Positions 45,753-55,387 are shown, counted from the stretch's first letter. The stretch: 64,000 nucleotides of DNA from Pseudomonas sp. NCCP-436 (GCF_019656335.1 NZ_BPLZ01000008.1:62001-126000); one strand, 5' to 3'. Translations and numbers: made by a program. The notes: a model not told the origin generated them from the sequence alone.

Positions 45753-46118
45753 TCACTGATCAGCCTGAGGTCGAACAATGGTCCTCATTACCAGGGTCAT
45801 CTGGTCCTGGGTGGCCTCGATCCTTGCCAGAAGGCGGTGGATCGTTTCCGGACCGAAAGCTGCGGTTCTCACATCGTCGGTTAGCCACAGCTTGAGCAGC
45901 CCTCCCAGACGACCGAGGTCACCATTTATGCGGGCAAGCTCTCGCACCCGCTGGTAATCCGTGACGCCCTTGATTTGGTAGCCCTGACCAACCTCCCGCA
46001 AATAACGGGCAACACTCATTCCGGCCTGCTTGGCCTGCTGTTCGATATGGATTTTCTCTTCAGGCAGTACCGGAACCCGAAGATGGTGTCGGCGTTTGCG
46101 GCTCGTCTCTTTCATCAT
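45753..46118 (-). CDS. traJ: TraJ-like oriT-binding relaxosome protein
   Basis: 121 aa from ATG 46118. N-terminal ribbon-helix-helix-like segment (RRHHLRVPVLPEEKIHIEQQ, then AGMSVARYLREVGQGY) and a helical C-terminus, as in TraJ/MobC proteins of IncP elements. It is divergent from the oriT located just upstream, the RP4 arrangement, but the relaxase traI that should follow is missing; trbJ comes next. Confidence 0.8.
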   Translation of the reverse strand: MMKETSRKRRHHLRVPVLPEEKIHIEQQAKQAGMSVARYLREVGQGYQIKGVTDYQRVRELARINGDLGRLGGLLKLWLTDDVRTAAFGPETIHRLLARIEATQDQMTLVMRTIVRPQADQ

Positions 46119-46154
46119 TGCCTGTCTCTCTTTAACCCTTTCGGCGGCAGCCGA

Positions 46155-46262
46155 TGCCTCGCAGAGCAGGATGAGCGTTGAACACCCTTGGGTGTGAATA
46201 AGATCCAGTGAAGATGGATAACCGGCTTGACGGTTAGCTAACTTCACACATCCTGCCCGCAG
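46155..46262 (+). other. oriT: IncP-type origin of transfer (oriT)
   Basis: The segment is collinear with RP4 oriT as I know it: GCCTCGCAGAGCAGGAT (46156-46172), GTTGA, the ACACCC/GGGTGT inverted repeat (46182-46195), GAATAAG, CAGTGAAG, the palindrome GTTAGCTAAC (46233-46242), then ACTTCAC-N2-ATCCTGCCC. The nick consensus YATCCTG|Y is at 46249-46256, with the cut expected after G46255. Transfer would start rightward, with traJ and trb entering last. Confidence 0.85.
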
Positions 46263-46363
46263 TTCAACCGAGACTTTTCCACTGCACTACTGTCAAATTG
46301 ATCGCTATTTTTGCCCCATCTGGCTTGCATCAGCCGGTATTGCATACAAATCGGTATAGAACC

Positions 46364-46436
46364 GCGCTGTAATGACCAGTAGCAGCGCTGTAACAGTGAT
46401 CCAATAGCGATGAAATAGCGGTTCAGTAGCGCTCAT
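46364..46436. repeat. Iteron-like short direct repeats
   Basis: GCGCTGTAA occurs twice 21 bp apart (46364-46372, 46385-46393). Three 11-bp units with an A-T/G-TAGCG core follow (about 46403-46435). They sit in the 535-bp gap between traJ and the helix-turn-helix genes. The rest of that gap (46263-46363 and 46437-46653) shows nothing recognisable. Confidence 0.4.
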
Positions 46437-46653
46437 ATGAATTTCAGGATTCAGTTTTTGCCCAGCCGGCATGTCGATGATTCGGTTTTAACGCCAGGCG
46501 AGGGTTTCGCTGTGAAACGATGTCCACTATCGAATCTGGCATGCTCATCTTTGGACCATTTGCACAACAGAATCTTGAAGTCTGGGCCATCACTTCTTCC
46601 TGGCGTTCCCATCACGGCGCGAGCCGATTTATTAATCTGAGTCTTTACTAACC

Positions 46654-47118
46654 TCAGTTCTTTTTATCCTTAGTATTTATTAGCGTCGGGTTTTCCGAAT
46701 GCGGATTATCCGTAGTTGGATTTACCGTAGTCGGAAAATCCGAACGTGGTGGATCATGATCCAGGTACTCGGGTTGGTCGGACACGAGCCAGGTCGTGTG
46801 ACTGAATTTGCCTCGTTCTCCACGCTCTCGCTTGATTCGCAGATAGCCTGCTTGTTGCAGCTCCTGGAGCCCTGTTCGTGTCGCGTCTCGCCCCGACTTT
46901 TTCTGCTTGGACAGGTGGGACAGGCGTAGCCGGAAGTTGTCCGGCAGTGACAGCACGAACACCAGGATTCCCAGCGCTTTCCAGGACAAATTGGGGTTCC
47001 GGATAAGCTCATTGGGTAGCGTGGTGAAATTCGACCGGACTTTGCGACGAACAATGACGGTATCATCCACATCATCGCCCTCATGCCTCGTCGATGAGTT
47101 CGGCAACATCACTTGCAC
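46654..47118 (-). CDS. Helix-turn-helix protein of mobile elements
   Basis: 154 aa. NFTTLPNELIRNPNLSWKALGILVFVLSLPDNFRL and GRDATRTGLQELQQAGYLRI form a winged-helix domain like those of small plasmid/phage replication or control proteins. The C-terminal 40 residues are disordered and repetitive (NPTTDNPHSENPT). The ORF opens at GTG 47118; an ATG at 47109 is possible. It overlaps the 47081 gene and is probably co-transcribed with it. Confidence 0.65.
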   Translation of the reverse strand: MQVMLPNSSTRHEGDDVDDTVIVRRKVRSNFTTLPNELIRNPNLSWKALGILVFVLSLPDNFRLRLSHLSKQKKSGRDATRTGLQELQQAGYLRIKRERGERGKFSHTTWLVSDQPEYLDHDPPRSDFPTTVNPTTDNPHSENPTLINTKDKKN

Positions 47119-47293
47119 GGAAATAGACGCGCCGGCCTACTTTGCGTTTCGCAGCGTTCCATTTCTGCGCAAACTCGGTTTGACTTCGCAACGCTATGCG
47201 GAGACCATCTGGACTACGCTTAAGTAACTCTGAAAGTTCTGTCAGTGACAGCAACGGTCCATAACGGTCAAGCAGTTGTTCTTCGGTGGTCAT
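47081..47293 (-). CDS. Small excisionase/AlpA-like DNA-binding protein
   Basis: 70 aa. LLSLTELSELLKRSPDGLRIAL and KVGRRVYFRASDVAELI match the MerR-like winged-helix of plasmid-borne and Xis-type proteins. Its position near the integrase makes it a candidate directionality factor. AGGAG lies 6 bases before the ATG on the minus strand. Confidence 0.65.
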   Translation of the reverse strand: MTTEEQLLDRYGPLLSLTELSELLKRSPDGLRIALRSQTEFAQKWNAAKRKVGRRVYFRASDVAELIDEA

Positions 47294-47373
47294 CGGTTGG
47301 CTCCTTTGAATACGCCCAACAAGTTCAATGTTCGCAGGGCTTCGGTAACCACCATTAGAAGGAAGGCACGATC

Positions 47374-48246
47374 ATGAATACAGGCGCGGAAATGCCGAAT
47401 ATCACGCAAAAGAAAGAAAAGTCGAATCGCTCCCGTGGAAGGCCAGCCAGGCATGAAAGTGAACGCATGAAAACAATCGCCTGGTATCACTTTTTGGCAG
47501 GGGAAAGAGCGCCCGCTGAAATGTGTGACTGGATGCCTTTTGATGATATCGATCAGGCAACCATATATCGCTATCGACGGGGAGATATTTCTCCGAGAGC
47601 GGACATACTCTGCGCAAATTGTGAGGTTTTTCAGGCTGCCCGCACGGTATTCGAAGTCGGCCCGATGAACGTGCCCTTGTGGGATGCCTTGTGGGGAAGC
47701 ATAACGCCTGACGATTTCCGGATTGCTGACCGTTTGATGCCTGGAGGCGACTGGCCCGAAGGTGGGTTGAGTCAGTTTTTCTTCGAGGATGTGATCCTGG
47801 CCAGGGTCTTTGCATTTCAGACCAAGTGTCTTCGTGGCAGGCCAGACTCTGTGGTTTCGGAGCTGGAGTGTTTTGTGACTGCAATTCGGGTTGTTCGTGC
47901 CTGGGATGTGCTTGGGCAGATCAAATCAACTGCTTTGCGGGTCTTGCTTGAAGGCCTCATGTCGATGCCAGGCACCCGGGAAATACTTTCTCGTCACGGG
48001 TTGGTCACGTCGCTCAAGGATTGGATTTCTGCGTATTTCGGCAGCGGATCGGCGGCACCTGCGGGTACGGTTTACTGGGCACCCTGGATGACGGAGCAAA
48101 ATGAATTGCTGAAGCAGCAGTTGCGTGCTGAACAGCACCGCATGGTGGTGGCGAAGAGTTTACGCGCACAGCTGTTTCAAGGTGACACCGCAGAGCTCGA
48201 CGATTTTCCGGTAGGCGGCGCAGATGACAATAGCACCTGGCACTGA
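47374..48246 (+). CDS. Uncharacterised island protein
   Basis: 290 aa. The basic N-terminus (KKEKSNRSRGRPARHESERM) is followed by a region with an HTH-like FDDIDQATIYRYRRGDISPRAD (about residues 50-71), then an acidic helical body and a C-terminal AEQHRMVVAKSLRAQLF helix. A DNA-binding regulator is suggested but no family is recognised. Divergent from the small HTH genes across 80 bp; a KorB operator lies 20 bp beyond its stop. Confidence 0.6.
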   Translation: MNTGAEMPNITQKKEKSNRSRGRPARHESERMKTIAWYHFLAGERAPAEMCDWMPFDDIDQATIYRYRRGDISPRADILCANCEVFQAARTVFEVGPMNVPLWDALWGSITPDDFRIADRLMPGGDWPEGGLSQFFFEDVILARVFAFQTKCLRGRPDSVVSELECFVTAIRVVRAWDVLGQIKSTALRVLLEGLMSMPGTREILSRHGLVTSLKDWISAYFGSGSAAPAGTVYWAPWMTEQNELLKQQLRAEQHRMVVAKSLRAQLFQGDTAELDDFPVGGADDNSTWH

Positions 48247-48266
48247 TATCCGTAGGACGGCTGGAT

Positions 48267-48279
48267 TTTAGCGGCTAAA
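48267..48279. promoter_or_regulatory. KorB operator sequence 3
   Basis: Exact TTTAGCGGCTAAA in the gap between the 290-aa gene and the integrase. More than 2.5 kb from the other two copies. Confidence 0.75.
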
Positions 48280-48301
48280 TTCGAGAGCATCGGCCAGGGT
48301 C

Positions 48302-48345
48302 ATGTATGTAGTATGTTGTACGCTACTACAACATACTACATACAT
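48302..48345. repeat. 19-bp perfect inverted repeat (6-base loop)
   Basis: Arms 48302-48320 (ATGTATGTAGTATGTTGTA) and 48327-48345 around CGCTAC. A+T-rich, downstream of both convergent genes (290-aa gene and integrase). It could be a bidirectional terminator, but it lacks a T-run and is unusually long and exact. Confidence 0.75.
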
Positions 48346-48386
48346 AGTGCAGCGCTCTTCGCTTAGCTGGCTGTAATGGCGACCCG

Positions 48387-49505
48387 TCAGCTTGGTTTCT
48401 TTGCTTCCTGTTGCTTACCTGCTCTACGCGCTGATATAGCATCTAGCTCATCTACTAGGTCCTCCGCTCGCAGGTGGGTGTAGCGCCGCAGCATCTGCAT
48501 GGACTTGTGGCCGCTAATTGCCGCTACCTGTTGATCGCTCAGGCCGCCTTCGACAAAACGGCTGACCGCTTCATGGCGAAGGTCGTGGAAGCGTAGGTCT
48601 TTCAGCCCGACACTTTCCTTGGTGTTCAGCCAGACCTTGTTGAAGTTGTAAGGCCTTCGCTGCCTATCTTTTCCAGGCTCTCCGAAGAAAATCAGATCGG
48701 TATCAATAGGGCGAACCGGATTGGCCAGAGCCTGCCGGAATATGTCTACGGCGGTACTGGTCAGGGGAACGGTGCGGGGCAGGGTGTTCTTTGTCTCCAG
48801 AAGGCGCACGATGCGCCGTTTCAGATCGACCTGGCTCCGGCGAAGGGTGGTGATCTCCGACGAGCGCATGCCCGTTTCCAGGGCGATACGGACGATCCAG
48901 CCGAGCATTGGGTTGCTGTGCGCATCGACTGCCTGCATCAGTCGTGTTTCTTCGTCCGGACTGAGGCGCCGTTCGCGACCGGGTGGCGGTGCGGGGCGGC
49001 GGATGTTCTGTACCGGATTGCTTGGCAGGCCAATACCCCATTCCTTGATCGCGGTGCTGAACATGTGGCCCAGCAGTGCCAGATCGAGGCGGACCGTGTT
49101 CGGTGAGCGGGGTTTAGGGGTGGGCCTTCCCTTGGCGTCCTTTCTATCCAGCCCTGCCAGTCGGTCATCACGATACTTCGCGATGATCTCAGGGGTGAGG
49201 GCGGCCAGGGAATACTTGCCGAGGTGCTGAATTAACGGCTTGGAGTGCCGAGCGTCGCTGGCTGCGGACGCAGGCCGTTTGGTTGGGGAGACTTCTGCCA
49301 GATAGCGTTTGAGGGCATCGGCTACAGTCATTCGTTCGGCTGGTGCGCGTTGGATATAGACACCGCGTACCATCTCGTCCTCTGTACGACGCGCCCAGTC
49401 TTCGGCATCCCGCTTGGTACGGAAGGTTTTGGTTGCGGTTGGAAAGCCGACCTTGCGGATGACGGCTTTCCAGGTGCCGGAGGGTGTCTTTACCAGTGTC
49501 GCCAT
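48387..49505 (-). CDS. int: Tyrosine integrase of the island
   Basis: 372 aa. Arm-binding/SAM-like N-terminal part, then the catalytic domain with Arg214 (LETGMRSSEI), HxLR in LRFHDLRHEAVS (about 305-316), SGH (about 333) and Tyr342 (RRYTHL). Phage P4-like integrase that targets tRNA genes; here the core is in an anticodon loop. Its start lies 71 bp from the intact tRNA and 225 bp from the right island junction. Confidence 0.93.
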   Translation of the reverse strand: MATLVKTPSGTWKAVIRKVGFPTATKTFRTKRDAEDWARRTEDEMVRGVYIQRAPAERMTVADALKRYLAEVSPTKRPASAASDARHSKPLIQHLGKYSLAALTPEIIAKYRDDRLAGLDRKDAKGRPTPKPRSPNTVRLDLALLGHMFSTAIKEWGIGLPSNPVQNIRRPAPPPGRERRLSPDEETRLMQAVDAHSNPMLGWIVRIALETGMRSSEITTLRRSQVDLKRRIVRLLETKNTLPRTVPLTSTAVDIFRQALANPVRPIDTDLIFFGEPGKDRQRRPYNFNKVWLNTKESVGLKDLRFHDLRHEAVSRFVEGGLSDQQVAAISGHKSMQMLRRYTHLRAEDLVDELDAISARRAGKQQEAKKPS

Positions 49506-49515
49506 AGGGGCCTCG

Positions 49516-49542
49516 GTACAGTTCCAGTGTTTCTGACTGTAC
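49516..49542. repeat. Inverted repeat in front of the integrase
   Basis: GTACAGT (49516-49522) and ACTGTAC (49536-49542). It shares the ACTGTAC core with the 25006-25038 repeat at the other island end, and a further GTAC lies at 49550-49553. Candidate integrase arm or autoregulatory site. Confidence 0.5.
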
Positions 49543-49576
49543 CGAAATTGTACCTTTGGGACAATTTGGCGGTAGA

Positions 49577-49653
49577 TGGTGGGCCCAGCAGGACTTGAAC
49601 CTGCGACCTACCGATTATGAGTCGGCTGCTCTAACCAACTGAGCTATAGGCCC
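49577..49653 (-). tRNA. Intact tRNA with CAT anticodon (probably tRNA-Ile2), island-borne
   Basis: 77 nt including CCA. Acceptor GGGCCTA/TGGGCCC (one T-G pair), D-arm, anticodon stem CCGA/TCGG around CTCATAA, T-arm GCAGG/CCTGC. The C4-G69 and C5-G68 pairs favour the TilS-modified isoleucine tRNA reading AUA over elongator methionine. It differs from the split native tRNA at several positions, so it is a separate gene. It can be read from the native tRNA promoter at 49786-49815, and TAAAAT about 10 bp upstream may be its own -10. Confidence 0.93.
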
Positions 49654-49729
49654 TTTTTCTGATTTTACCTTCGCAAGCCAAGGCTTCGAAGGTGGAAATT
49701 CTAACGCTTCCTTCGGGCCTCGACTAATC

Positions 49730-49770
49730 GATTATGAGTCCTCTGCTCTAACCGACTGAGCTATAGGCCC
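49730..49770 (-). pseudogene. 5' half of the native tRNA(CAT), cut off by the island
   Basis: Minus strand begins GGGCCTATAGCTCAGTCGG and runs through the D-arm and the 5' side of the anticodon stem (AGGA) to ACTCATAATC, then turns into island sequence. Its partner is 24830-24875. The acceptor and anticodon stems pair fully only with that distant half, which proves a common origin. Confidence 0.9.
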
Positions 49771-49785
49771 CCAGAAGGCTGCGGG

Positions 49786-49815
49786 ATTATACCGGCGTGC
49801 TCCTGCCAGCGCCAA
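49786..49815 (-). promoter_or_regulatory. Native tRNA promoter retained at the right junction
   Basis: On the minus strand TTGGCG (49810-49815), an 18-base spacer and a perfect TATAAT (49786-49791), about 16 bp before the tRNA 5' half. It would now transcribe the 41-nt tRNA stub, a 76-bp spacer and then the island tRNA. Confidence 0.75.
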
Positions 49816-49865
49816 GCGTTAAGCAGGGTAGTGGTGAGTCAGGAAGTTAAAGCATCTTGAAAAGC

Positions 49866-49892
49866 AGAACCCCCGGCGGAGCCGGGGGTTCT
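49866..49892 (-). terminator. rpoD terminator
   Basis: Twelve-bp stem AGAACCCCCGGC with a 3-base loop, 4 bases after the rpoD stop on the minus strand, followed by GCTTTTC. Confidence 0.9.
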
Positions 49893-49896
49893 GGTA

Positions 49897-51744
<1,848 letters not shown>

Positions 51745-51830
51745 AACACCCTATCCACTGAAGGTCTTGGCGGGCTGAAAACAAGCCGAGGATTATACCT
51801 CGGTTTGGCATTTAGGCGCCAGTCGGGGGA

Positions 51831-53801
51831 CTAGCCTCTCGGGGAAGAGGCTAGACTGTAGTGCTCCCTGAGCATTGCCTTTTCCTCTTCGGTAAGCTCG
51901 CCGGGGCTCTTCTGAAGGACGCTGCGGAGCGCCTTCTCTCGTTGCCTCTGCGATTGGTTGTTTACAAGTGTAGTAATGGTGTCGAAAAACTGCTGTTCAA
52001 GGTTGTCGCCGCTGATCAGCCACTCCTTTTCCGCCAGAGCTTGCAGTAGACGGCCCTGTTCGGTGCCGTGCCAGCGAGCTATCAGTTGCAGCGAGCGCAA
52101 CTGCGGGCTTTTCTGCAGGGCGCCGACCAGGGCTACGAGCAGTTGGGCGTAAGTGTCTTCTTCGTCGGCGAAATGACTGACATCTTCGACCTTTTGTGCC
52201 AGGTGCGGATGGTGCAGCAAGGTGCGCAAGGCAATCAGATGCGGTGATTCGACGCTCACCGCAGTGCGCGGGACACGTGGGGCGAAGTCGCCCTTGCCCT
52301 TGCGATTCCATTTGCCACCAGCTTTTTTCCAGCCTCCCTGGTTGTCTTCGCTTGGGCGTGGATGGGGTGCAGAGAGATGTTGGTCGTAGCTCTCGGGCAG
52401 TGCCGCCTGGTCGTAATAGGCGCTGTCCGGTATATCGCCATAGTCTGGATAGCCAACTGTCGATGGGCCGCCGCTGCCTGCCGGGGCTGTACGTGGGGTG
52501 TTGCTCATTTGCCTGAGGGCGTCGCCGGAGAGGCCGGTGATCTCGCTCAGGCGCTGGCGCATCAGGGCGCGCAGGTTGGCTCCGGGAATCTTCTCGATCA
52601 GTGGCGAAGCCAGGGTGACAAGGTGTGCCTTGCCTTCCAGCGAGCTTGGGTCGGCCTCCTCGCAAAGCTGCTGAAAGAAGTAGTCGGCCAGCGGCTGGGC
52701 GTGCTGGCTGATGCGGGCGCGAAAGGCATCGGTGCCCTCGGCGCGTACCAGTGTGTCCGGATCCTCGCCCTCAGGCAGAAACAGAAAGCGTGCGCGGCGG
52801 CCGTCCTGAAGGTTCGGCAGGGTGGCCTCCAGGGCGCGCCAGGCGGCGTTGCGGCCGGCGGCATCGCCGTCGAAACAAAACAGTACGCTGGGTACGATGC
52901 GGAACAGGCGCTTGAGATGTTCCTCGCTGGTGGCGGTGCCGAGGGTGGCCACCGCGTTGCGTAGGCCCTGTTGGGCTAGCGCGATGACATCCATGTAGCC
53001 CTCGACCACCATGATCTCGTCGAGATCGCGGTTGAACTTGCGCGCCTCATATAGGCCGTAGAGTTCCTGACCCTTGTGGAATACCGGGGTTTCCGGTGAG
53101 TTGAGGTACTTGGGTTTGTCATCGCCTAGCACTCGTCCGCCGAAGGCGATCACCCGTCCGCGGCTGTCGCGGATGGGGAACATGATGCGGTCGCGAAAGC
53201 GGTCGTAGCGCCTGCCGGTCTCGGCGTTTTCGATCAGCAGGCCGGCATCGATCATCACTTTCTGTTGCAGGGCGTCGGTACCCAGTTGCTTGAGCAGGTT
53301 GTCCCAGCCGGGCGGGGCGAAACCGAGGCCGAAGTCGCGAGCGATTTCCCCGCTCAGGCCGCGGCGCTTGAGATAGTCTACGGCGTATTTGCGCTGCGGG
53401 TGGTTTCTCAGAGCCTGGCGGTAGTGCTCGGCGGCGGCGTTGAGCAGCGGGTAGAGTGGCGAGTCGACCGGTTGTCGTGGTTTGTGGCCGCGACCGCTTT
53501 CCTCGCGGGGTACCTCCATGCCGGCGCGCTTGGCCAGTTCCTCGATTGCCTGGGGGAACTCCAGTTGGTCGTAATCCATTACGAAGCCGAGGGCGTTGCC
53601 GCCGGCTCCGCAGCCGAAGCAGTAGTAGAACTGCTTGTCGGGACTGACGGTGAAGGAGGGGGTCTTTTCCTTGTGGAAAGGGCAGCAGGCGCTGTAGTTC
53701 TTGCCGGTTTTCTTCAGTTGGATGCGCGAACTTACCACATCGACGATGTCGGTGCGGTTGAGCAGGTCATCAATGAAGGATTGCGGGATCAGGCCGGCCA
53801 T
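51831..53801 (-). CDS. dnaG: DNA primase
   Basis: 656 aa. N-terminal zinc finger CPFHKEKTPSF ... YYCFGCGAGGN, TOPRIM motifs VEGYMDVIAL and CFDGDAAGRNAAW, and a C-terminal DnaB-binding domain. Makes RNA primers at replication forks. The linker between the TOPRIM and helicase-binding parts (about 430-510) is low complexity. Confidence 0.98.
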   Translation of the reverse strand: MAGLIPQSFIDDLLNRTDIVDVVSSRIQLKKTGKNYSACCPFHKEKTPSFTVSPDKQFYYCFGCGAGGNALGFVMDYDQLEFPQAIEELAKRAGMEVPREESGRGHKPRQPVDSPLYPLLNAAAEHYRQALRNHPQRKYAVDYLKRRGLSGEIARDFGLGFAPPGWDNLLKQLGTDALQQKVMIDAGLLIENAETGRRYDRFRDRIMFPIRDSRGRVIAFGGRVLGDDKPKYLNSPETPVFHKGQELYGLYEARKFNRDLDEIMVVEGYMDVIALAQQGLRNAVATLGTATSEEHLKRLFRIVPSVLFCFDGDAAGRNAAWRALEATLPNLQDGRRARFLFLPEGEDPDTLVRAEGTDAFRARISQHAQPLADYFFQQLCEEADPSSLEGKAHLVTLASPLIEKIPGANLRALMRQRLSEITGLSGDALRQMSNTPRTAPAGSGGPSTVGYPDYGDIPDSAYYDQAALPESYDQHLSAPHPRPSEDNQGGWKKAGGKWNRKGKGDFAPRVPRTAVSVESPHLIALRTLLHHPHLAQKVEDVSHFADEEDTYAQLLVALVGALQKSPQLRSLQLIARWHGTEQGRLLQALAEKEWLISGDNLEQQFFDTITTLVNNQSQRQREKALRSVLQKSPGELTEEEKAMLREHYSLASSPRG

Positions 53802-53857
53802 AGCTGCTCAGCATAGCGCCCGGCGCAAGGGCAGGGCTAGAAGTTGCAAATGCAGAA

Positions 53858-53892
53858 AACTCCGCCTGCTCGCCGAGCGGCGAGGCGGAGTT
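53858..53892 (-). terminator. Second hairpin between rpsU and dnaG
   Basis: Stem AACTCCGCCT / AGGCGGAGTT (53858-53867, 53883-53892) followed on the minus strand by TTCTG. With the neighbouring stem at 53903 it would attenuate read-through from rpsU into dnaG. Confidence 0.7.
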
Positions 53893-53902
53893 CCGGAAAT
53901 GC

Positions 53903-53926
53903 AATGCCCGGCCAAAGCCGGGCATT
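53903..53926 (-). terminator. Hairpin after rpsU
   Basis: Ten-bp stem AATGCCCGGC / GCCGGGCATT with a 4-base loop, 20 bases after the rpsU stop on the minus strand. Attenuators at this place are a known feature of the macromolecular-synthesis operon. Confidence 0.75.
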
Positions 53927-53946
53927 TGGGCGCTGCCTGTACGGGA

Positions 53947-54162
53947 TCAGTACAGACGAACGCTGCGGCGTTGCTCGCGCTGAACTTTCTTGGCGTGACG
54001 CTTCACAGCGGCAGCAGCCTTGCGCTTACGCTCAGCGGTCGGCTTCTCGTAGAATTCACGGCTGCGAACTTCAGCCAGTACACCGGCTTTTTCGCAGGAG
54101 CGCTTGAAACGACGCAGGGCTACGTCGAAGGGTTCGTTCTCTTTAACTTTGACGGCTGGCAT
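53947..54162 (-). CDS. rpsU: Ribosomal protein bS21
   Basis: 71 aa, highly basic. [20 protein letters not shown] and [19 protein letters not shown] are the standard bS21 sequence. Small-subunit protein involved in initiation. First gene of the rpsU-dnaG-rpoD cluster and divergent from tsaD. Confidence 0.99.
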   Translation of the reverse strand: MPAVKVKENEPFDVALRRFKRSCEKAGVLAEVRSREFYEKPTAERKRKAAAAVKRHAKKVQREQRRSVRLY

Positions 54163-54361
54163 CCAGGTCGTACCTTCATCAATTACCGGGGTGAACGCGT
54201 TCCCGGCAGAAGGCTCGGGTTGCGTCGACTTTTAAGGGTTGCGGATGTTACCCGGTCGAGGCGAGGAATGCAAAGCCCCCTGGTCGAAAAGCGCTGGCCG
54301 GGCGGTTGGGGGGGGCTTATCATGCGCCCCTCTGTTCTAGCTGGTGAACCAAGGCTGCTGC

Positions 54362-55387
54362 ATGCTCGTACTGGGACTGGAAACTTCCTGCGACGAAACC
54401 GGCGTCGCGCTCTATGACAGTGAACGCGGCCTGCTGGCCGATGCGCTGTTCAGCCAGATCGATCTGCATCGTGTGTATGGCGGGGTGGTGCCGGAGCTTG
54501 CTTCGCGCGATCACGTCAAGCGTATGCTGCCGCTGATCCGGCAGGTGCTGGATGAGGCCTGCTGCACGCCCGGCGATATCGATGCGCTGGCCTATACCGC
54601 CGGCCCTGGCCTGGTCGGCGCGCTGCTGGTCGGTGCCTCCTGCGCACAGGCCCTGGCGTTTGCCTGGGGTGTGCCGGCGGTGGGCGTGCATCACATGGAA
54701 GGGCATCTGCTGGCGCCGATGCTGGAGGAACAACCACCGACGTTCCCTTTCGTTGCGTTGCTGGTGTCCGGTGGTCATACCCAACTGGTGCGGGTCGACG
54801 GCATCGGCCGTTATCAGTTGCTCGGTGAATCGCTGGACGATGCCGCCGGTGAGGCTTTCGACAAGACCGCCAAGCTGATGGGGCTGAACTATCCCGGAGG
54901 CCCCGAGATCGCCCGGCTGGCCGAGCAGGGCTCTGCTGGCCGCTTCGTATTCCCGCGGCCGATGACGGATCGGCCCGGCCTGGACTTCAGCTTCAGTGGG
55001 CTGAAGACCTTCGCTCTCAACACCTGGCTGCAGTGCCGTGAGGTCGGCGACGACCTCGAACAGGCCCGTTGCGACATCGCTCTGGCCTTTCAGCAGGCGG
55101 TGGTCGAGACTCTCACCATCAAGTGCCGTCGAGCGCTGAAGCAGACCGGTCTGAACAGCCTGGTGATCGCTGGCGGGGTGAGTGCCAACAAGTCCCTGCG
55201 TGAGCAGTTGGAGCGCATGCTTGGCGAGCTGAATGGTGAGGTGTTCTACGCCCGGCCGCGCTTTTGTACCGACAACGGTGCGATGATCGCCTATGCCGGC
55301 TGCCAGCGTCTGTTGGCCGGGCAGCATGAGGATCTGGCGATCAAGGTGCAGGCGCGCTGGCCGATGGAGTCGCTGCCTGCTATTTGA
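54362..55387 (+). CDS. tsaD: tRNA N6-threonylcarbamoyladenosine transferase TsaD
   Basis: 341 aa from ATG 54362; an in-frame GTG at 54344 adds six unlikely residues. Kae1/Qri7 family: [15 protein letters not shown] at the start, the metal-binding HMEGHLLAP and GGHTQLVRV, and [11 protein letters not shown]. Transfers the threonylcarbamoyl group to A37 of ANN-decoding tRNAs, including the tRNA-Ile type split by the island. The 3' end overlaps plsY (opposite strand) by 8 bases. Confidence 0.98.
   Translation: MLVLGLETSCDETGVALYDSERGLLADALFSQIDLHRVYGGVVPELASRDHVKRMLPLIRQVLDEACCTPGDIDALAYTAGPGLVGALLVGASCAQALAFAWGVPAVGVHHMEGHLLAPMLEEQPPTFPFVALLVSGGHTQLVRVDGIGRYQLLGESLDDAAGEAFDKTAKLMGLNYPGGPEIARLAEQGSAGRFVFPRPMTDRPGLDFSFSGLKTFALNTWLQCREVGDDLEQARCDIALAFQQAVVETLTIKCRRALKQTGLNSLVIAGGVSANKSLREQLERMLGELNGEVFYARPRFCTDNGAMIAYAGCQRLLAGQHEDLAIKVQARWPMESLPAI

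Larger units (their letters stand above)
24866..49739. mobile_element. Integrative genomic island (24.9 kb) carrying BREX-3
   Basis: Bounded by direct repeats GATTATGAGT at 24866-24875 and 49730-49739, which are the anticodon-loop core of a split tRNA gene. A tyrosine integrase lies 225 bp from the right end. Contents: BREX type 3 operon with two extra ATPase genes, IncP-like oriT, traJ, trbJKL, two small helix-turn-helix genes, one unknown gene and an intact replacement tRNA. The housekeeping neighbour to the right and the tRNA terminator to the left belong to the chromosome. Confidence 0.85.

Noticed and set aside
24830..49653. Classical island where the 3' tRNA fragment is a direct copy of the intact tRNA at 49577
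   Set aside because: The two share only about 14 bases at the CCA end and the anticodon core. The 24830 fragment pairs with the 5' half at 49730-49770, not with the intact tRNA.
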